Positions 1 to 10,680 of a stretch of DNA of 64,000 bases are shown here, one piece after another. Position 1 is the stretch's first letter. Each line of letters opens with the position of its first letter. The position numbers and the translations under genes are program-made. Source of the DNA: Sesamum alatum (Eukaryota; Streptophyta; Magnoliopsida; Lamiales; Pedaliaceae); assembly GCA_034509735.1 (NCBI GenBank), contig JACGWO010000011.1, positions 16,839,573-16,903,572 on the forward strand, read 5' to 3'. The notes beneath the pieces were generated by a model, which saw only the letters and a program-made list of their open reading frames with translations, searched no databases and had not been told where the DNA came from.

Positions 1-407
1 GCCTCTTTTTTATTTCTCTCCGTTTTGCCACCATTCATCGTCGCTTTGCCGGTGCACCACCACCATTAGATAGCCCGCCTCACTGTGAAGATTTTCCACC
101 CAATCCCGCACTGAAACTCCTCACCGGTTGCATTTTGTTTCTTTCCACTCCATCCAACGCGCACCGTGGACCCCTGTTTTTCGCTCTCTGCAGCCACTGT
201 CTAACGTCGACGTCTCCGGAATCTTTTCCAACTACCCGCCCCAAACCCCTCCTCTTCGAACCCACCAATTCCACAATCTCATTCCATTCCATTCCATAAT
301 CTCAACTTATTTGAGTTGAGATTTATGTAAAAGTCTCTCTGTATTCTCTCATCTAAAACCCAATTTCAGGTGGGATTTTACTTATGTAGAACTGAAAACA
401 AATCACC
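1..407. other. Leader-like sequence upstream of DnaJ relic
   Basis: No reading frame here looks real. The stretch is CT-rich (tttctctccg, ctctctctgt), like a plant 5' untranslated region, and just before the DnaJ relic it contains a pyrimidine-rich tract ending in ttcag (about 350-369), which could be an old 3' splice site of a leader intron. I read it as the former 5' UTR of the DnaJ gene whose first coding exon survives at 408-485. This is inference from position and composition. Confidence 0.35.
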
Positions 408-485
408 ATGTTTGGACGTGATCGAAACAAAAGCAATAACCTTAAGTATTATGAAACTCGTGGTGTTCCAGTAACTGTAGATTAG
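408..485 (+). pseudogene. DnaJ (type I Hsp40, ANJ1/ATJ3-like) first-exon relic
   Basis: The frame starting at ATG 408 reads MFGR, a short basic/polar stretch, then KYYE and GV before stopping at TAG 483-485. Plant type I DnaJ co-chaperones start with MFGR, a few residues, DNTKYYE(I/L)LGV and then the HPD-containing J domain. The match covers only about 25 residues. No helix II, HPD loop, Gly/Phe region or zinc-finger region follows, and the expected LGV is changed to RGV. A live gene would encode about 420 residues of a chaperone that stimulates Hsp70 ATPase. Either a first exon was stranded by rearrangement or the rest has decayed. The identification rests on the start motif plus KYYE spacing, so it is moderate. 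Confidence 0.55.
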
Positions 486-659
486 AAGGCATTTCATGGG
501 TATTTGAAATTTGGATTGCACAATTCTGTGATTTGAGGGAACTTTATGTCTATATGCCTTCAGCCTCTCTCTTTTTTCTTCTTTCTCTCACATCTATGTC
601 TATTGATGTATATGTCAATGGAAAATTCCCTGTAAGTTGATTGTAGCTTCATTTTAGAA

Positions 660-822
660 AAGAAGAAAAATAAATATCGGGTCTAATATGTCAGACCCAA
701 CTCAGTGGACCCATCAGGTCTCAGACTAGGCCTGGGTCGAGTCCAGTAGATAATTAATAGGTAATTATAGGGTCTGGCCCTAAGCCTAGGCTTGGGTAAT
801 ATTTACCCATTGACAGGCCTAC
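660..822. mobile_element. Possible hAT-like MITE fragment
   Basis: The right end reads acccattgacaggccta, the reverse complement of TAGGCCTGTCAATGGGT, a terminus style common in plant hAT-type MITEs. The interior has repeated GGGTCTGRCCC / AGGCCTGGG blocks that can pair. The opposite terminus and an 8-bp target duplication are not visible, so this would be a truncated copy. Confidence 0.3.
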
Positions 823-901
823 TTATGAATAGAGCACACCTACCATTAACTTGAAGGAACCACCACCCCTATATATCGAGGATGTTGGAGTCTTTTGAGA
901 T

Positions 902-920
902 ATATATATATATATATATG
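902..920. repeat. (TA)n microsatellite
   Basis: Uninterrupted TA dinucleotides seen directly in the sequence. Confidence 0.9.
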
Positions 921-1636
921 TATCTTGTTTGATTTATCTTATGTATCTCACTTCTTCCTCAAAGAGTTTATCTCTTTCTTCCTCTTCTTCAGAGCGTAAA
1001 ATTTCAAGGTTTTCTTAAGAAACCTAGAACACTTTATGCTTCATAGAAGTGTTGTTTTAGTCTCATTCTCTTGAGTTTCTAGCAAAACTCAAAGAGACAA
1101 AAGTTGGTGTTTTGTATAGACTTGTTAGAGAGAGCATAGTTTTATTTTGGTCTGGACAAAGCAAGAAACCATTGTTGGAAGAGAGCCTTGAATCTAGGAA
1201 ACCCACTTCTCTCAAAAAGTTAGTTACCCTTTGACTTGCATCAACTAGTTGGTGTGTAAGTACATAAAATAGCCAAGTTGACGTGGAATATGATCCCATC
1301 TAATGTTTTATTATTGCTTTCATTGATCATATAAGGTCCGGGTCTTGTACAAGGTTCTTGATGTTGAAAATGAAGATAAGAATTGAAAAGAAACCAAGAG
1401 CCTGCCACCAAGGCCATGAAATAGTCCTCCGGGGGATGAAAACGTAATATTTAGTTACCCTATCAAATATGTATGCTTTGAATTGAATTGTTGGTTTCCC
1501 ATATTTGCATAAGTCTATGTTCCAGATTCATAATTGGTCTGGATATTCCAATAGTTTGTAAAATAAGAGATTTTCGCCAAGGATTATGAATACGTTTGAT
1601 TTCTGTTGGGGAAAAAGTGATGTGGGGCAATGAAAT

Positions 1637-2932
1637 GGGCAAAATTTCACTTTTCGTCTCGTAAGTATGGGGTTGTTGCACTTTTAGTCCTTTATTTTTT
1701 TAAAAACACATTTAGTCCTGTAAGTTTTATACTTTTGACATATTTAGTTTTGTAACTACATAGTCATCAATTTTGATCCTGTATGTATTTCAATAAAATA
1801 CATTTAGTCTTGTATATTTAACAAATATGATACTTTTAGTCCTAAAGTGACGGCGAGTGAGATCTTCTACCGGAGAAAAAATGCATATTTTCACGCGTCA
1901 TTTACTTAATGTTTTCCAATAGAATCGAAAGAATTAATTCACCAACCCTAATTCCTCACATCGACCCTAATTCCCCAAACCCCTAAATGGAAACGCATCA
2001 AAAGTTTCCCAAAATCTTCAATCACACCAAAAAATTTTATAATATCTCTTCTCAAATCAAGGAAAACCTCATAAAAAAAACACACAATCCTTGTAAAGCG
2101 CATAGAACCGTAGCAACATATTAGTTGTTTTAGAAGACAGATAAAAGAAAATTGGTTTTCAAGAATGTTGCAAGCATAGAAAAAAACTCATAGGCAAGAC
2201 CTGAATACGGTGAACAAAACTCGTGGTTATTTTTTCAATTGGGGGGGGGGGGGGGAGGAGGGATTAGGTGAAAAATTAGGTTTGAGAGTGGTGAAGAGGA
2301 AATTGAGAATTTCTGTTTGGGATTTTGAGGATGTGTTTTTTTTAGTGAAGAATAACGTCTTTATTCCCATCAACCATGAATATGTCCATGAGCTTCAATT
2401 AATTACTTTTGGCCATCATTTTTTTCTTCCACCCAGAATAGGACGAAAAGTATCACATTAGTCAAACATACAGGACTAAATGTGTTTTTATTAAAATACA
2501 CTAGCCGTCGTGGCAAACCGTTCCTGCGTGCATATAAATAATTATTTACACTTTAAAATATATTATAAATAAGAGAAAAATATATAAACTAACACATCAC
2601 ACTAAAAAAAACAGAAGGAAAGAAAGAAAAAACTAATTTATCAATTAATATAAAATTTGGAAAGTTGAATAAAGTAGTTGTCTTATTAATTGAGGGTTCC
2701 TTTTGGCATTACAAAAAAGTGGTGTGGTGGTGTCATTAACCACCATTTGTGAGTAAAAAAGGGGGTTTTTAGATAATATTATAGATATAGGACTAAAATT
2801 GATTACTATAGAGTTACAGAACTAAATATGTCAAAAGTATAAAACTTATAGGACTAAATGTGTTTTTTAAAAACATAAGGCACAGAAAGTGAAACAACCC
2901 TAAACTTAGGGGACGAATGGTGAAATTTTTCC
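1637..2932. mobile_element. MULE-like TIR element with ~210-bp arms
   Basis: The left arm starts GGGCAAAATTTCAC at 1637 and is rich in 'actaaatgtg/cacatttagtcc' phrases. The right arm ending at 2932 is its reverse complement over roughly 210 bp, once a Helitron inserted at 2501-2785 is removed. Long, degenerate arms and no transposase fit a non-autonomous Mutator-like element. A clear 9-bp target duplication is not visible (about 5 of 9 flanking bases agree). The interior (about 1850-2440) has no protein similarity I can recognise; the frame 2210-2461 runs through a G-tract and is probably spurious. Confidence 0.65.
2501..2785 (-). mobile_element. Non-autonomous Helitron (285 bp)
   Basis: Read on the minus strand it starts TCTATAATATTATC (plus 2785 leftward) and ends in CTAG (plus 2504-2501). 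Near the 3' end is GCACGCAGGAAC..GTTTGCCACG, a short potential hairpin region. It lies between A and T as Helitrons do, with no target duplication. The insertion site is confirmed by the intact opposite arm of the host MULE-like element, which reads straight through the equivalent position. Its ends match the element at 25771-26051, so the two belong to one family. No Rep/helicase frame is present. Confidence 0.75.
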
Positions 2933-3133
2933 AATCAAAATTTGTGTCGTTGGATGCTGCTTGAGCTAAGGTAGGAGGCACCAATCTTTCAACCGAGTGT
3001 TCGGTCAAGACTTGGACCATCTGAGAGGGGTAGTGGTGAAGGTGGAGACTGTTGGGCCAAAGGGGAAACTGGTGTTGGATAGGGGTGTCTGTGGGTGGAA
3101 TTCTAGCCAGCTGTTGGGGGACGATCCGAAGGG

Positions 3134-4367
3134 GGCTAAATTGCTCTTTTGGTCACACAAAGAAAGGGCATTGCTTTTTTTTTGATCTCATGATTTACAG
3201 AATTTCATTTTGTCTCAAAACGATTCAAAGTTTTCAAAGTTAGTCCCAAAAAACTTTTCCCGTAAAGTTTTAATGGCAAGTGGCAGGAATCTGTTAACCC
3301 CTAATTGTAAAATTATTTTTTTAGTCCCACAAAGGTGAGAGGTTTGCTTTTATGGTCCCATGATTTACGAAAATTTTTTTGGTACCAAAATTGTTAAACA
3401 ATTTGCAAAGTGAGTCCCAAAGTTTTCATTTTCGCCAATTTTTTTATAATAATTAATAAATTAATGCACACAACATACGAATTATTTTATTAAATCAACA
3501 ATCACTCATATCCAATCACTATTTAATAGACTAATAATTTATTTATTTATATTATTTTTTATAATATAATTTATGATTTGTAATATAAATTATTATTTAT
3601 ATTTATATTTATATTTAGAAAAGCAAACAACAATGTACCACCTATAACTATAAAATAAATGTAATAATAAAATAAAAGATCTCATGTGTCGATCATTTTA
3701 TATTATTATTTTTTAATTACAAGCCCGGTAAAAAATTCCAAAAGTTGATTAGTCTCAAATCACATATGAATATCCGTTGCTCGATCACATAACAATTGTT
3801 GTGAAAATGAATTTCTCAATCACATAACAACAATTTCTAAATACGATGCTATATTCTTTTACCTTTTTGTCTTATAGTTATGGCTCGTACACGATTATTT
3901 ATTTATATGTAATATAAATATAAAATATAAATACTGACTTATATTAAGAATTATATTATTATAAATATAAATAAATAATTATTAGCCTATTTTAATAATG
4001 TTGAATAAAAATTGATTGTTGATTTAATAAAATCATGCATTAATTTATGGACTAATGACAATAATTGATAAAATTGAAGTTTTGGGACTAATTTTGCAAT
4101 TCTTTTAACAATTTTGGTACCAAAACTTTTATTCGTAAATTATTGGACCAAAAAAACACGCCCCCATTCTTTGTGGGACCAAAAGAGCAGTTTAACAATT
4201 GGCTGTTAACCGATTTTTACCCCTTGCATTTAAAACTTAACGGAAAAAGACTTGCGACTAATTTTTGCAAATTTTTAATAGTTTTTGGGATAAAAAATAA
4301 AATCCCGTAAATAATAGGATGAAAAAGGAAACCTCTTCTTTTGTGGGACCAAATATGCAATTTAGCC
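3134..4367. mobile_element. MULE-like TIR element with ~300-bp arms
   Basis: The left arm begins GGCTAAATTGCTCTTTTGG at 3134. The right arm, read in reverse complement from 4367, begins GGCTAAATTGCATATTTGG, and the two stay similar for about 300 bp (shared phrases ggtcccacaaa, tttacg, ttggtaccaaaattgtt). The interior is very AT-rich (about 3430-4060) with no protein similarity. No clear 9-bp duplication was found at the ends. The frames at 4217-4588 lie within the right arm and are not genes. Confidence 0.7.
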
Positions 4368-4979
4368 ATCCATGCTCTAAAAGAGTGATGGCAGAAGACG
4401 TTGGAGGGGCTGCCCTTGCAGTGCATGGCGAAGCTAGAGTGAAGTGTTGGTTGGAGGAGGAAAAGTTCTCCATCAAGAGACGAAGTTTGGTGGGTAAATG
4501 TTACAACAGTCATACGGCAGAAAGACAAAGTATATTCATTATAAATATTACTATATGTGGCACGGGTCAAATGTGTGTACAAAATTAATAATTATTATTT
4601 TAAAATAATATATTAATTACACAAATAAGGAATATATTTAAAATTATAAAAAAAAATATGACAAATTATTGAAAAAAGAATGAAATAGGACAAAGGCACG
4701 CGAAAGTTGACAAAGAGATAAAATGGGAAGTAAAGAAGAGAGAAACTGAAAAGTTAGAAAAAAGAGAAAATAAAAATTAATAAAATAATTTATAAAAAAA
4801 AATTGACATACCATAAAATTGAAAACACCAAAAATGTGTTCTTCAATTATATAAACGTATAGATATAAATATATAGACACCATAAAATCAATAAAAAATG
4901 TTAACAGGCCTTAGCGTAACAGTAAGGTTAAAGTCTCATGATTTTACAAGTATTAAGTTCTAGTTCTCCTCGCATGAGA
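4368..4979. other. AT-rich spacer, possible SINE scrap
   Basis: No gene is visible. At about 4903-4990 the phrases TAGCGTAACAGTAAGG and AGTTCTAGTTCTCC are spaced roughly like the A and B boxes of a tRNA-derived SINE, but they are too degenerate to classify. Confidence 0.3.
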
Positions 4980-5324
4980 GTCCTTATCCCCTGTACTTCG
5001 TTTTTCCCTTTTTTGATCATGCACACCAGCAGTTTTGTGCACACCAACAGTTCTGGTGCGTTTTGAGCTCTACTTTCATGCAGATGATGGCGTTTGTTGT
5101 GATCACGCTTGGTGTGGCACGGCCATCGGATTATGTACTGATGTGTGCTCGATTGATTAGCTTTCGTTATTCCTTTAGGTTCTAGAGTCGTTTTTTCGAT
5201 CTGCTTTTGTTGGTTGTTTCCGTGGCCGACCTTTCTTTTCATCCTTTAGGGTGCCTTTGCATGTTTTTGGTTTGTTTGTTCCTTTGCGTTTTTTGTCTTT
5301 GCGCTCTTTGTTAGGTACTTTGGT

Positions 5325-5876
5325 TTGTGTCAAGATCTCCCTCTATGCCGAAGTTTGCTTGATTTTGGCGGGGTAAGGAAGCTCTCGGACGAGCGTTTTG
5401 TGCTTTGGATTAGCCATCCGATAGATCATAACAGAGCTCTGGAGGTTTGTGCATGGAGTTTTGAGAAGGGCCTTTTGATCTTTAGCCTGGTAGGCGTGGA
5501 TGAAGACCCTATGATGTTCAACCTCAATTGGTGCGACTTTCATGTGCATGTTCATGACTTACCTTTGAGCAAGATGAATTTGGGATAGAGACTCTGATTG
5601 GAAATATACTTGGGAAGTTTTGGGATATGGATATGGATGATAACGGGTGTTCGTGAGGGGCAACTCTACGCATATAGGTGGCTCTCGATGTGAATCATCC
5701 GTTGACTCGGGCTCTGTGGATCTGCACAACTATGGGTACTGAGCACCTCGTTTCTTTTTCGTATGAACGTCTCCAGAATTATTGTTACTTATGTGGCCGG
5801 CTAGGATACATATCTCAATATTGTGAGATGAGCTTTGAGGAGGGGTTCCAAGACCCAGGGGACGAGTTGCCTTACA
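5325..5876 (+). pseudogene. LINE ORF1, N-terminal part (DUF4283 + zinc knuckle)
   Basis: The first frame (5325-5588) has KLSDERFVLWI, a Trp-Ser-Phe-Glu-Lys-Gly segment (WSFEKGLLI) and a MFNLNWCDFHVHVHDLP stretch, the pattern of the DUF4283 domain at the start of plant LINE ORF1. A frame break follows near 5588, and then 5678-5876 ends in the knuckle CYLCGRLGYISQYC. The CX2CX4HX4C histidine is replaced by Tyr (CAC to TAC). ORF1 proteins bind the element's RNA. The frame is cut at 5876 by the copia insertion and continues at 19175. Confidence 0.75.
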
Positions 5877-8052
5877 TGTTAGAATAGGTGACCAGAAAGT
5901 CAATTAGATTGGCTGTTCTGGGAACTATTCGTCGATCTTTATCAAAGTAATATTATACTGATGGATAAAGTAAGTATTCATCACTGGCAAAATGTGTTTG
6001 TTGTGCTTACTACTTACATTTAATGGCGTTTCGATGCCACAACAAATGCCCACAGACTGATTGGTTAAACCAATTGAGTTGAGCTATGCATAGGTTGGCG
6101 GCTATGAAACCAACTCCTTGAGGGTCGGTCTGAAACGTTCCAAGTCGAGGACCTCAAGACTGGGCCTCGAGTGCCCTATAAAGACTTGCACTAAGTATTG
6201 CATTCACTGGGTGAGTACCGAGTTTTATCGATGCCAGACGTAGGTCGTCTATGCAATTTTAGTGGGTTAGTTGGCAAGGTAGTCGACTGACTGAACTGAC
6301 TCGCGGGAATCGTCATATGGAAGCCTTGGAGGCTTGGCCGGTATGACTGGAATTCCTGGTTCCGATAGTACGGGATTAGTCCTCGGACTTGAGGAATCAT
6401 GGCAGTCGCATGCATATGAAGGTTGTATCTTGGATCTGGCGAGAGGTGATCGTGTCTTTGATATGGTCATTAAAGCCTTGTCCAGTGCAATCGGAGTATG
6501 TAGTGAGGACGGTGGATTCCAATAGAGAATCTGGCCCATGTCAGTATTTGACAGCTATGTCTCCTATGCGCTCTGAGATGGTTTCGACTCACTAAGTGTA
6601 CGGCCGGCAATTGGTCGAGTAGAGAATGGTTCCCTAGGTCGATCAATAGAGTAAACGCATCTCGAGTTTGTAGTATAGTTGCCTAGTCCAGGATGAAAAA
6701 TGACACCAAATTCCATGCCCTAGACTAAGGCCGGGAGATGGTCGACGGAAGGACTGTACTTGTATGGAATTCTGAGCCTAAATGTTCACGCCAGCATTCA
6801 CCTAGTCTCTAGTGCCATGGACCGTTGCTAGACAGCCAACCATGTTAACAGGCATTTTCTGATTAATGGTTAATCAGAAATAATTAATTAAATTGGATTT
6901 AATTAATCAATTGTGTTGGACACAAGCCCAAGTCTAGCTAAGGGTGAACCTAAAGAGTCACACACAAATCACTATGGAAGTAATGGAACTAATTTGGAAT
7001 TAATTCTAGAAGAAGTGAATTAATTTAATTGGATTAAATTAATTCAAGGAGAATATAAATGATTGGATCATTTATTGAGAAAATCCATTCGATAGATGGC
7101 CCAAGAATTAATTAATTGGATTAATTATTTTTGGGCTTAATACCTTTAAATTAATTGGATTAATTTATTGAGTTTCGTTTAATTAATTGATTGGATCAAT
7201 TAATTAGTGTTTGAGCTTATGTTTATTTAATTGGATTAAGTAAACTTTTGGATTTCAATAAGATTTAAAATTAATTGGATTAATTTGAAATCCATGGATC
7301 ACTTGATTTAATTGGATTAAATCAAGACCGGTCAAAACCGGTCCATGACTTGAAATCAAAGCTCAAAGGTTTGATGCAAGTTTAAGAGGAGTTGAAAGTC
7401 CTCCATGTAAGCAATGATGTGGCTTGCCATGATGGCTAGGTGGTCCACATATTGTGCTAACATGGTTGGAGGTTGAGCACAAGTTGTGCATTAGTGTGTA
7501 GGTGGTTTTGGAAACTACCTACAACTACACAACACATGTATACACTTTTCAACTCCCTAACTTGGACTCTCTTCACACAAGCCACGAAATTTCCTGCATT
7601 TTTTCTCCATTTTTGAGTTCTCTTTGAATTGGATTCAAGTTGAGAACATGAGAAATACGTATACACTAATCAATAGTGTAATACGTATTTCGTTTCTTTC
7701 TTGATCTAGCTTCTACCTAGCAGTAGATCTAAATTTACTTTCCTAGTCTGATGTGGATCATCTTTAGAGGGGTTGTAACTTGAATCCTAAGGTGAATGAA
7801 AAAGGAACGAAAAGGGATTGAAAGCTTGTTGCCATTCTACATGTGAAACAAAAAGGTAATGTTACTATTTAAATTATTGTACCCTTATTGTTTCTCCTCT
7901 AGCCACAAGTTCAAGCATATTTTTCTGTATGTTATTATGCTTTTGAGTACACCGAATGCCCGTAAATTCAAAGGGAAACTCCTTTGAAATCGTTTTAAAT
8001 TTATGTTTATTTTACGCTTCCGCCGCGTTCCCGGGCCGTACCGATTCTTTCA
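5877..8052 (+). repeat. 5' LTR of copia A (2176 bp)
   Basis: Starts TGTTAGAATAGGTGACC and ends CGATTCTTTCA, immediately before the primer-binding site. Carries the family's conserved block around CTAGTCTCTAGTGCCATGGA (about 6801) and an AT-rich array of TTAATTGGATTAA-type repeats (about 6870-7330). It differs from the 3' LTR by scattered substitutions, roughly a few percent by eye in the first 170 bp, plus one 22-bp duplication in the 3' LTR. No protein is encoded; frames at 6191-6595 are chance openings. Confidence 0.9.
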
Positions 8053-8053
8053 G

Positions 8054-8066
8054 TGGTATCAGAGCC
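8054..8066 (+). promoter_or_regulatory. tRNA-iMet primer-binding site of copia A
   Basis: TGGTATCAGAGCC directly follows the 5' LTR (one base after it). It is complementary to the 3' end of plant initiator-methionine tRNA, the usual primer of plant copia elements. Confidence 0.9.
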
Positions 8067-8365
8067 CATGTTCGGTGTTGTGGCTTTAGGAACAACATGT
8101 TTTTATGTGATGAGGATGTTCAATATGTTTAATTTTCTTTTGGAATGCATGTTTTACGGTTTTTGAGCATGATTATGTGTTTAAAAAAATATGTATTACT
8201 TTTGCTTTTAATTTTGGATATCCATGCATTTTTTGAAAATTTGATTTTCTGTAAATGCATGTTTTAGTTTCAGTTTTAATGTAGAAATTTAAAAAAAAAA
8301 TGGGTTGAAAAACAGTGCAGTCGGCAGTAGCTGGCCGGCAGCGTGCGCTCATGCGCGCGCAGGCT
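8067..8365 (+). other. 5' leader remnant of copia A
   Basis: Non-coding leader, T-rich and then GC-rich (ggccggcagcgtgcgctc, about 8330-8360). It corresponds to the mirror segment 12940-13297 of copy B. It ends at a breakpoint where sequence switches to the reverse strand of copy B. A 24-bp phrase at the breakpoint (8362-8386) repeats one at 8430-8454. Confidence 0.7.
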
Positions 8366-8370
8366 TTAGC

Positions 8371-10680
8371 TATAGCCTAGTTGTCTAAGAATTTTCCATG
8401 GATCTTGTGATGAGATCTCGAGCCTAAAAGGCTTTAGCCATAGCCTAGTTGTCAACCTCAAGGCAACTACTGGCTCGGCCATGGTAGGTACTACATCCAT
8501 CCAATGGGTGCTATTTTCATCCAAACCACTTTCTAGAAACAACTTCCAAAGTTGGCATATATTCGACCTTGATGATGAAATGTCGTGGTATCCTGCTTGC
8601 AACCTTTAACAAGCTACCACACTCACCATTAAGTCCAAACATACATAGGTATTGAGACTAAATATTATTCACATGATTTTAGAAGCTAGTATCGTTATAG
8701 CCTTCTAGAATCAACTCTCCATAAAACGTGCATCGAGAACACTTCTCTAATTCTTATTCAGGTCTTAAAGACTGCTCTCAACTGCTGTCTATTGCCTCGT
8801 CAGTACACACCCGATATTCGTTGTTATGTACGATGCATAAACAACATCAGGCCTTGTGCACGGAACAACATACCCATATTGCGTACGGCAAAGACATAGG
8901 GGATGTAAACATCTAAGCTTCCTCATTAGTCAATGGTGACTAAGTTTTGGACAACTTGGCCCTATTCATGGAGAATTGCGTGAACAATGCTCGTGTTTCT
9001 AGTGTTTCTTAACATCTTAATTTAGTTTCAAATGAATAAGATGTTACACACTTAACATTTGGAAGACTACCACACTCCCACTGACATCAATGCTCGTTAT
9101 TGGCCGAGTCATACATCGTATGGGTTCGTCAAAACGAATATTTCAGTTACATGAAATCTCAAACCCAGTTTGAATTTCAAGACAGATCCCACGGCTCCAA
9201 GCCATTGATCCAATCCCGATGTCCAACATCGCTTCTCCATATGTCCTTTGGATCATGCTCCAATTGACCGATCGGACCCACAAACTTGTACTCATCAAGT
9301 ATCTAAAGTATTCTGGTCGTCCCTGGGAGGACTGGAATATAATTAGTCGGAAATAACATGATGTTTGCATTTATTTTGCACTAGACCTGCACAAATCAGA
9401 CACCGGGTCTAGTCTGTCTTCCTACTAGTCCCTTGACGTATGTAGGACCATCCCATATACTAAAGAACTTTGTAGGATACAGGTTTTTCAAACCATATTC
9501 AATATGGTAAATAGATCATGACTTTAAGAAAGTGCATGTTTCTCAACCTAGCAACTTTCAAGTCCATGTCTAGATGGGCTAAGGTAACTTCAGTGAAATA
9601 CCGAGCGAACCAAGTCCAACAGGGTTCGTTTTCTCCCTTATCAGAGACCATTCAACCATGGCCGCTTCAAGAAGAATTTCACTAATTGAGACTTCCATTC
9701 TCATTTGGATATTCGAGAACTCCCACTGAATACACATCCTCTCGATCTAATCGAAAGGTAACCAAATTGATTCACCACTCCAAGTCTAATATCCCGAACC
9801 TACCAAAGGTTATTAGACTTGCGAATCCTCTTTTAGTCTTGTGTATTCAGTAACCTTACGGATATCCTTTTTTTATCTAATCCAATAGGGTATTGGCGCT
9901 CCCACTAAATACACACTCTCTCGATCGAATCGAAAGGAGACCAGTTTGGTTCACCACTTCAAGTCTAATTCCCCAAATCTACCAAAGGTTCTTAGACTTG
10001 TGAACCCTCTTCTAGTCCTATGTATTCAGTAATCCACATAAGTCTTTTTGGATCTAATCCAATAGACTATCGGCAAGCCCACTTTGTCTAACAAAATAGT
10101 TCTTTAGTCTTTTCCTTCTCAGAGAAGATTTCCAAGCTAGCAGATCCAAATCATCTATTGCTAGACTCTATGGATCTTCCAACTTCCACATCCTTAACTT
10201 AATATGAACCTGACCTAGCCATGGGTGCCAAATCCGTAAGTTCATCTTGATTATATCCATTTTTAGTCATTTGTTTTGAGTTCTCATAATCCAATTATGG
10301 GACAGTGTCAAGTGTTTATGTACCAAACCTAGCAGACAAGAATCGCCCTTCTTTGTCAAAACAAAAGTAATTTTATTGATCAAATTATTGTATACAAAAT
10401 TTTCCAACAATAAATGGAACATATTTTCATCATTCTAGGTTACATAATTCCCGCAGACACAATCTTAACGTGATCACTACTAAGCCTAACTAGTCCTCAG
10501 TCTTTGCAGCAACAGTTTTGCCATTGCTAGACCTTAGGATCGTATGTCTTAACTTTCTGTTCCTTATCATCACCCGTGAACCATTCACAGGTTATGAACG
10601 ACTGATATCCAATACCAAAGAACAGAAAAGTGATCATGTTGATACTCAATCAAATGTCACCTTCATTGGAGAGGGGCTTT
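8371..10680 (-). pseudogene. Copia B pol remnant (RNase H end visible)
   Basis: Minus-strand remnant downstream of gag. At 8366-8602 it carries the RNase H-like stretch WMDVVPTMAEPVVAL, equivalent to the VVPSxxxPxxLxxDN region of copia polyproteins and to the matching segment of copy A at 16680-16760. Integrase and reverse-transcriptase motifs between about 8900 and 10600 are too decayed to place. Repeated phrases such as 'tttcgattagatcgagagg' occur twice (near 9740 and 9925), a local duplication inside pol. Confidence 0.55.

Larger units (their letters stand above)
486..1636. other. Non-coding stretch with no recognisable gene
   Basis: AT-rich sequence without a convincing frame on either strand. 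It holds a possible hAT-like MITE end near 660-822 and a (TA)n run at 902-920. Reverse-strand frames at 1063-1299 and 1463-1681 are short, have no recognisable motif and look like chance openings. Confidence 0.6.

Noticed and set aside
3134..4367. 9-bp target duplication for the second MULE-like element
   Set aside because: Flanks TCCGAAGGG and ATCCATGCT do not match at any offset tried.
6870..7330. CRISPR-like array
   Set aside because: Repeats are short, degenerate and unevenly spaced without unique spacers of constant size; plant LTR context.
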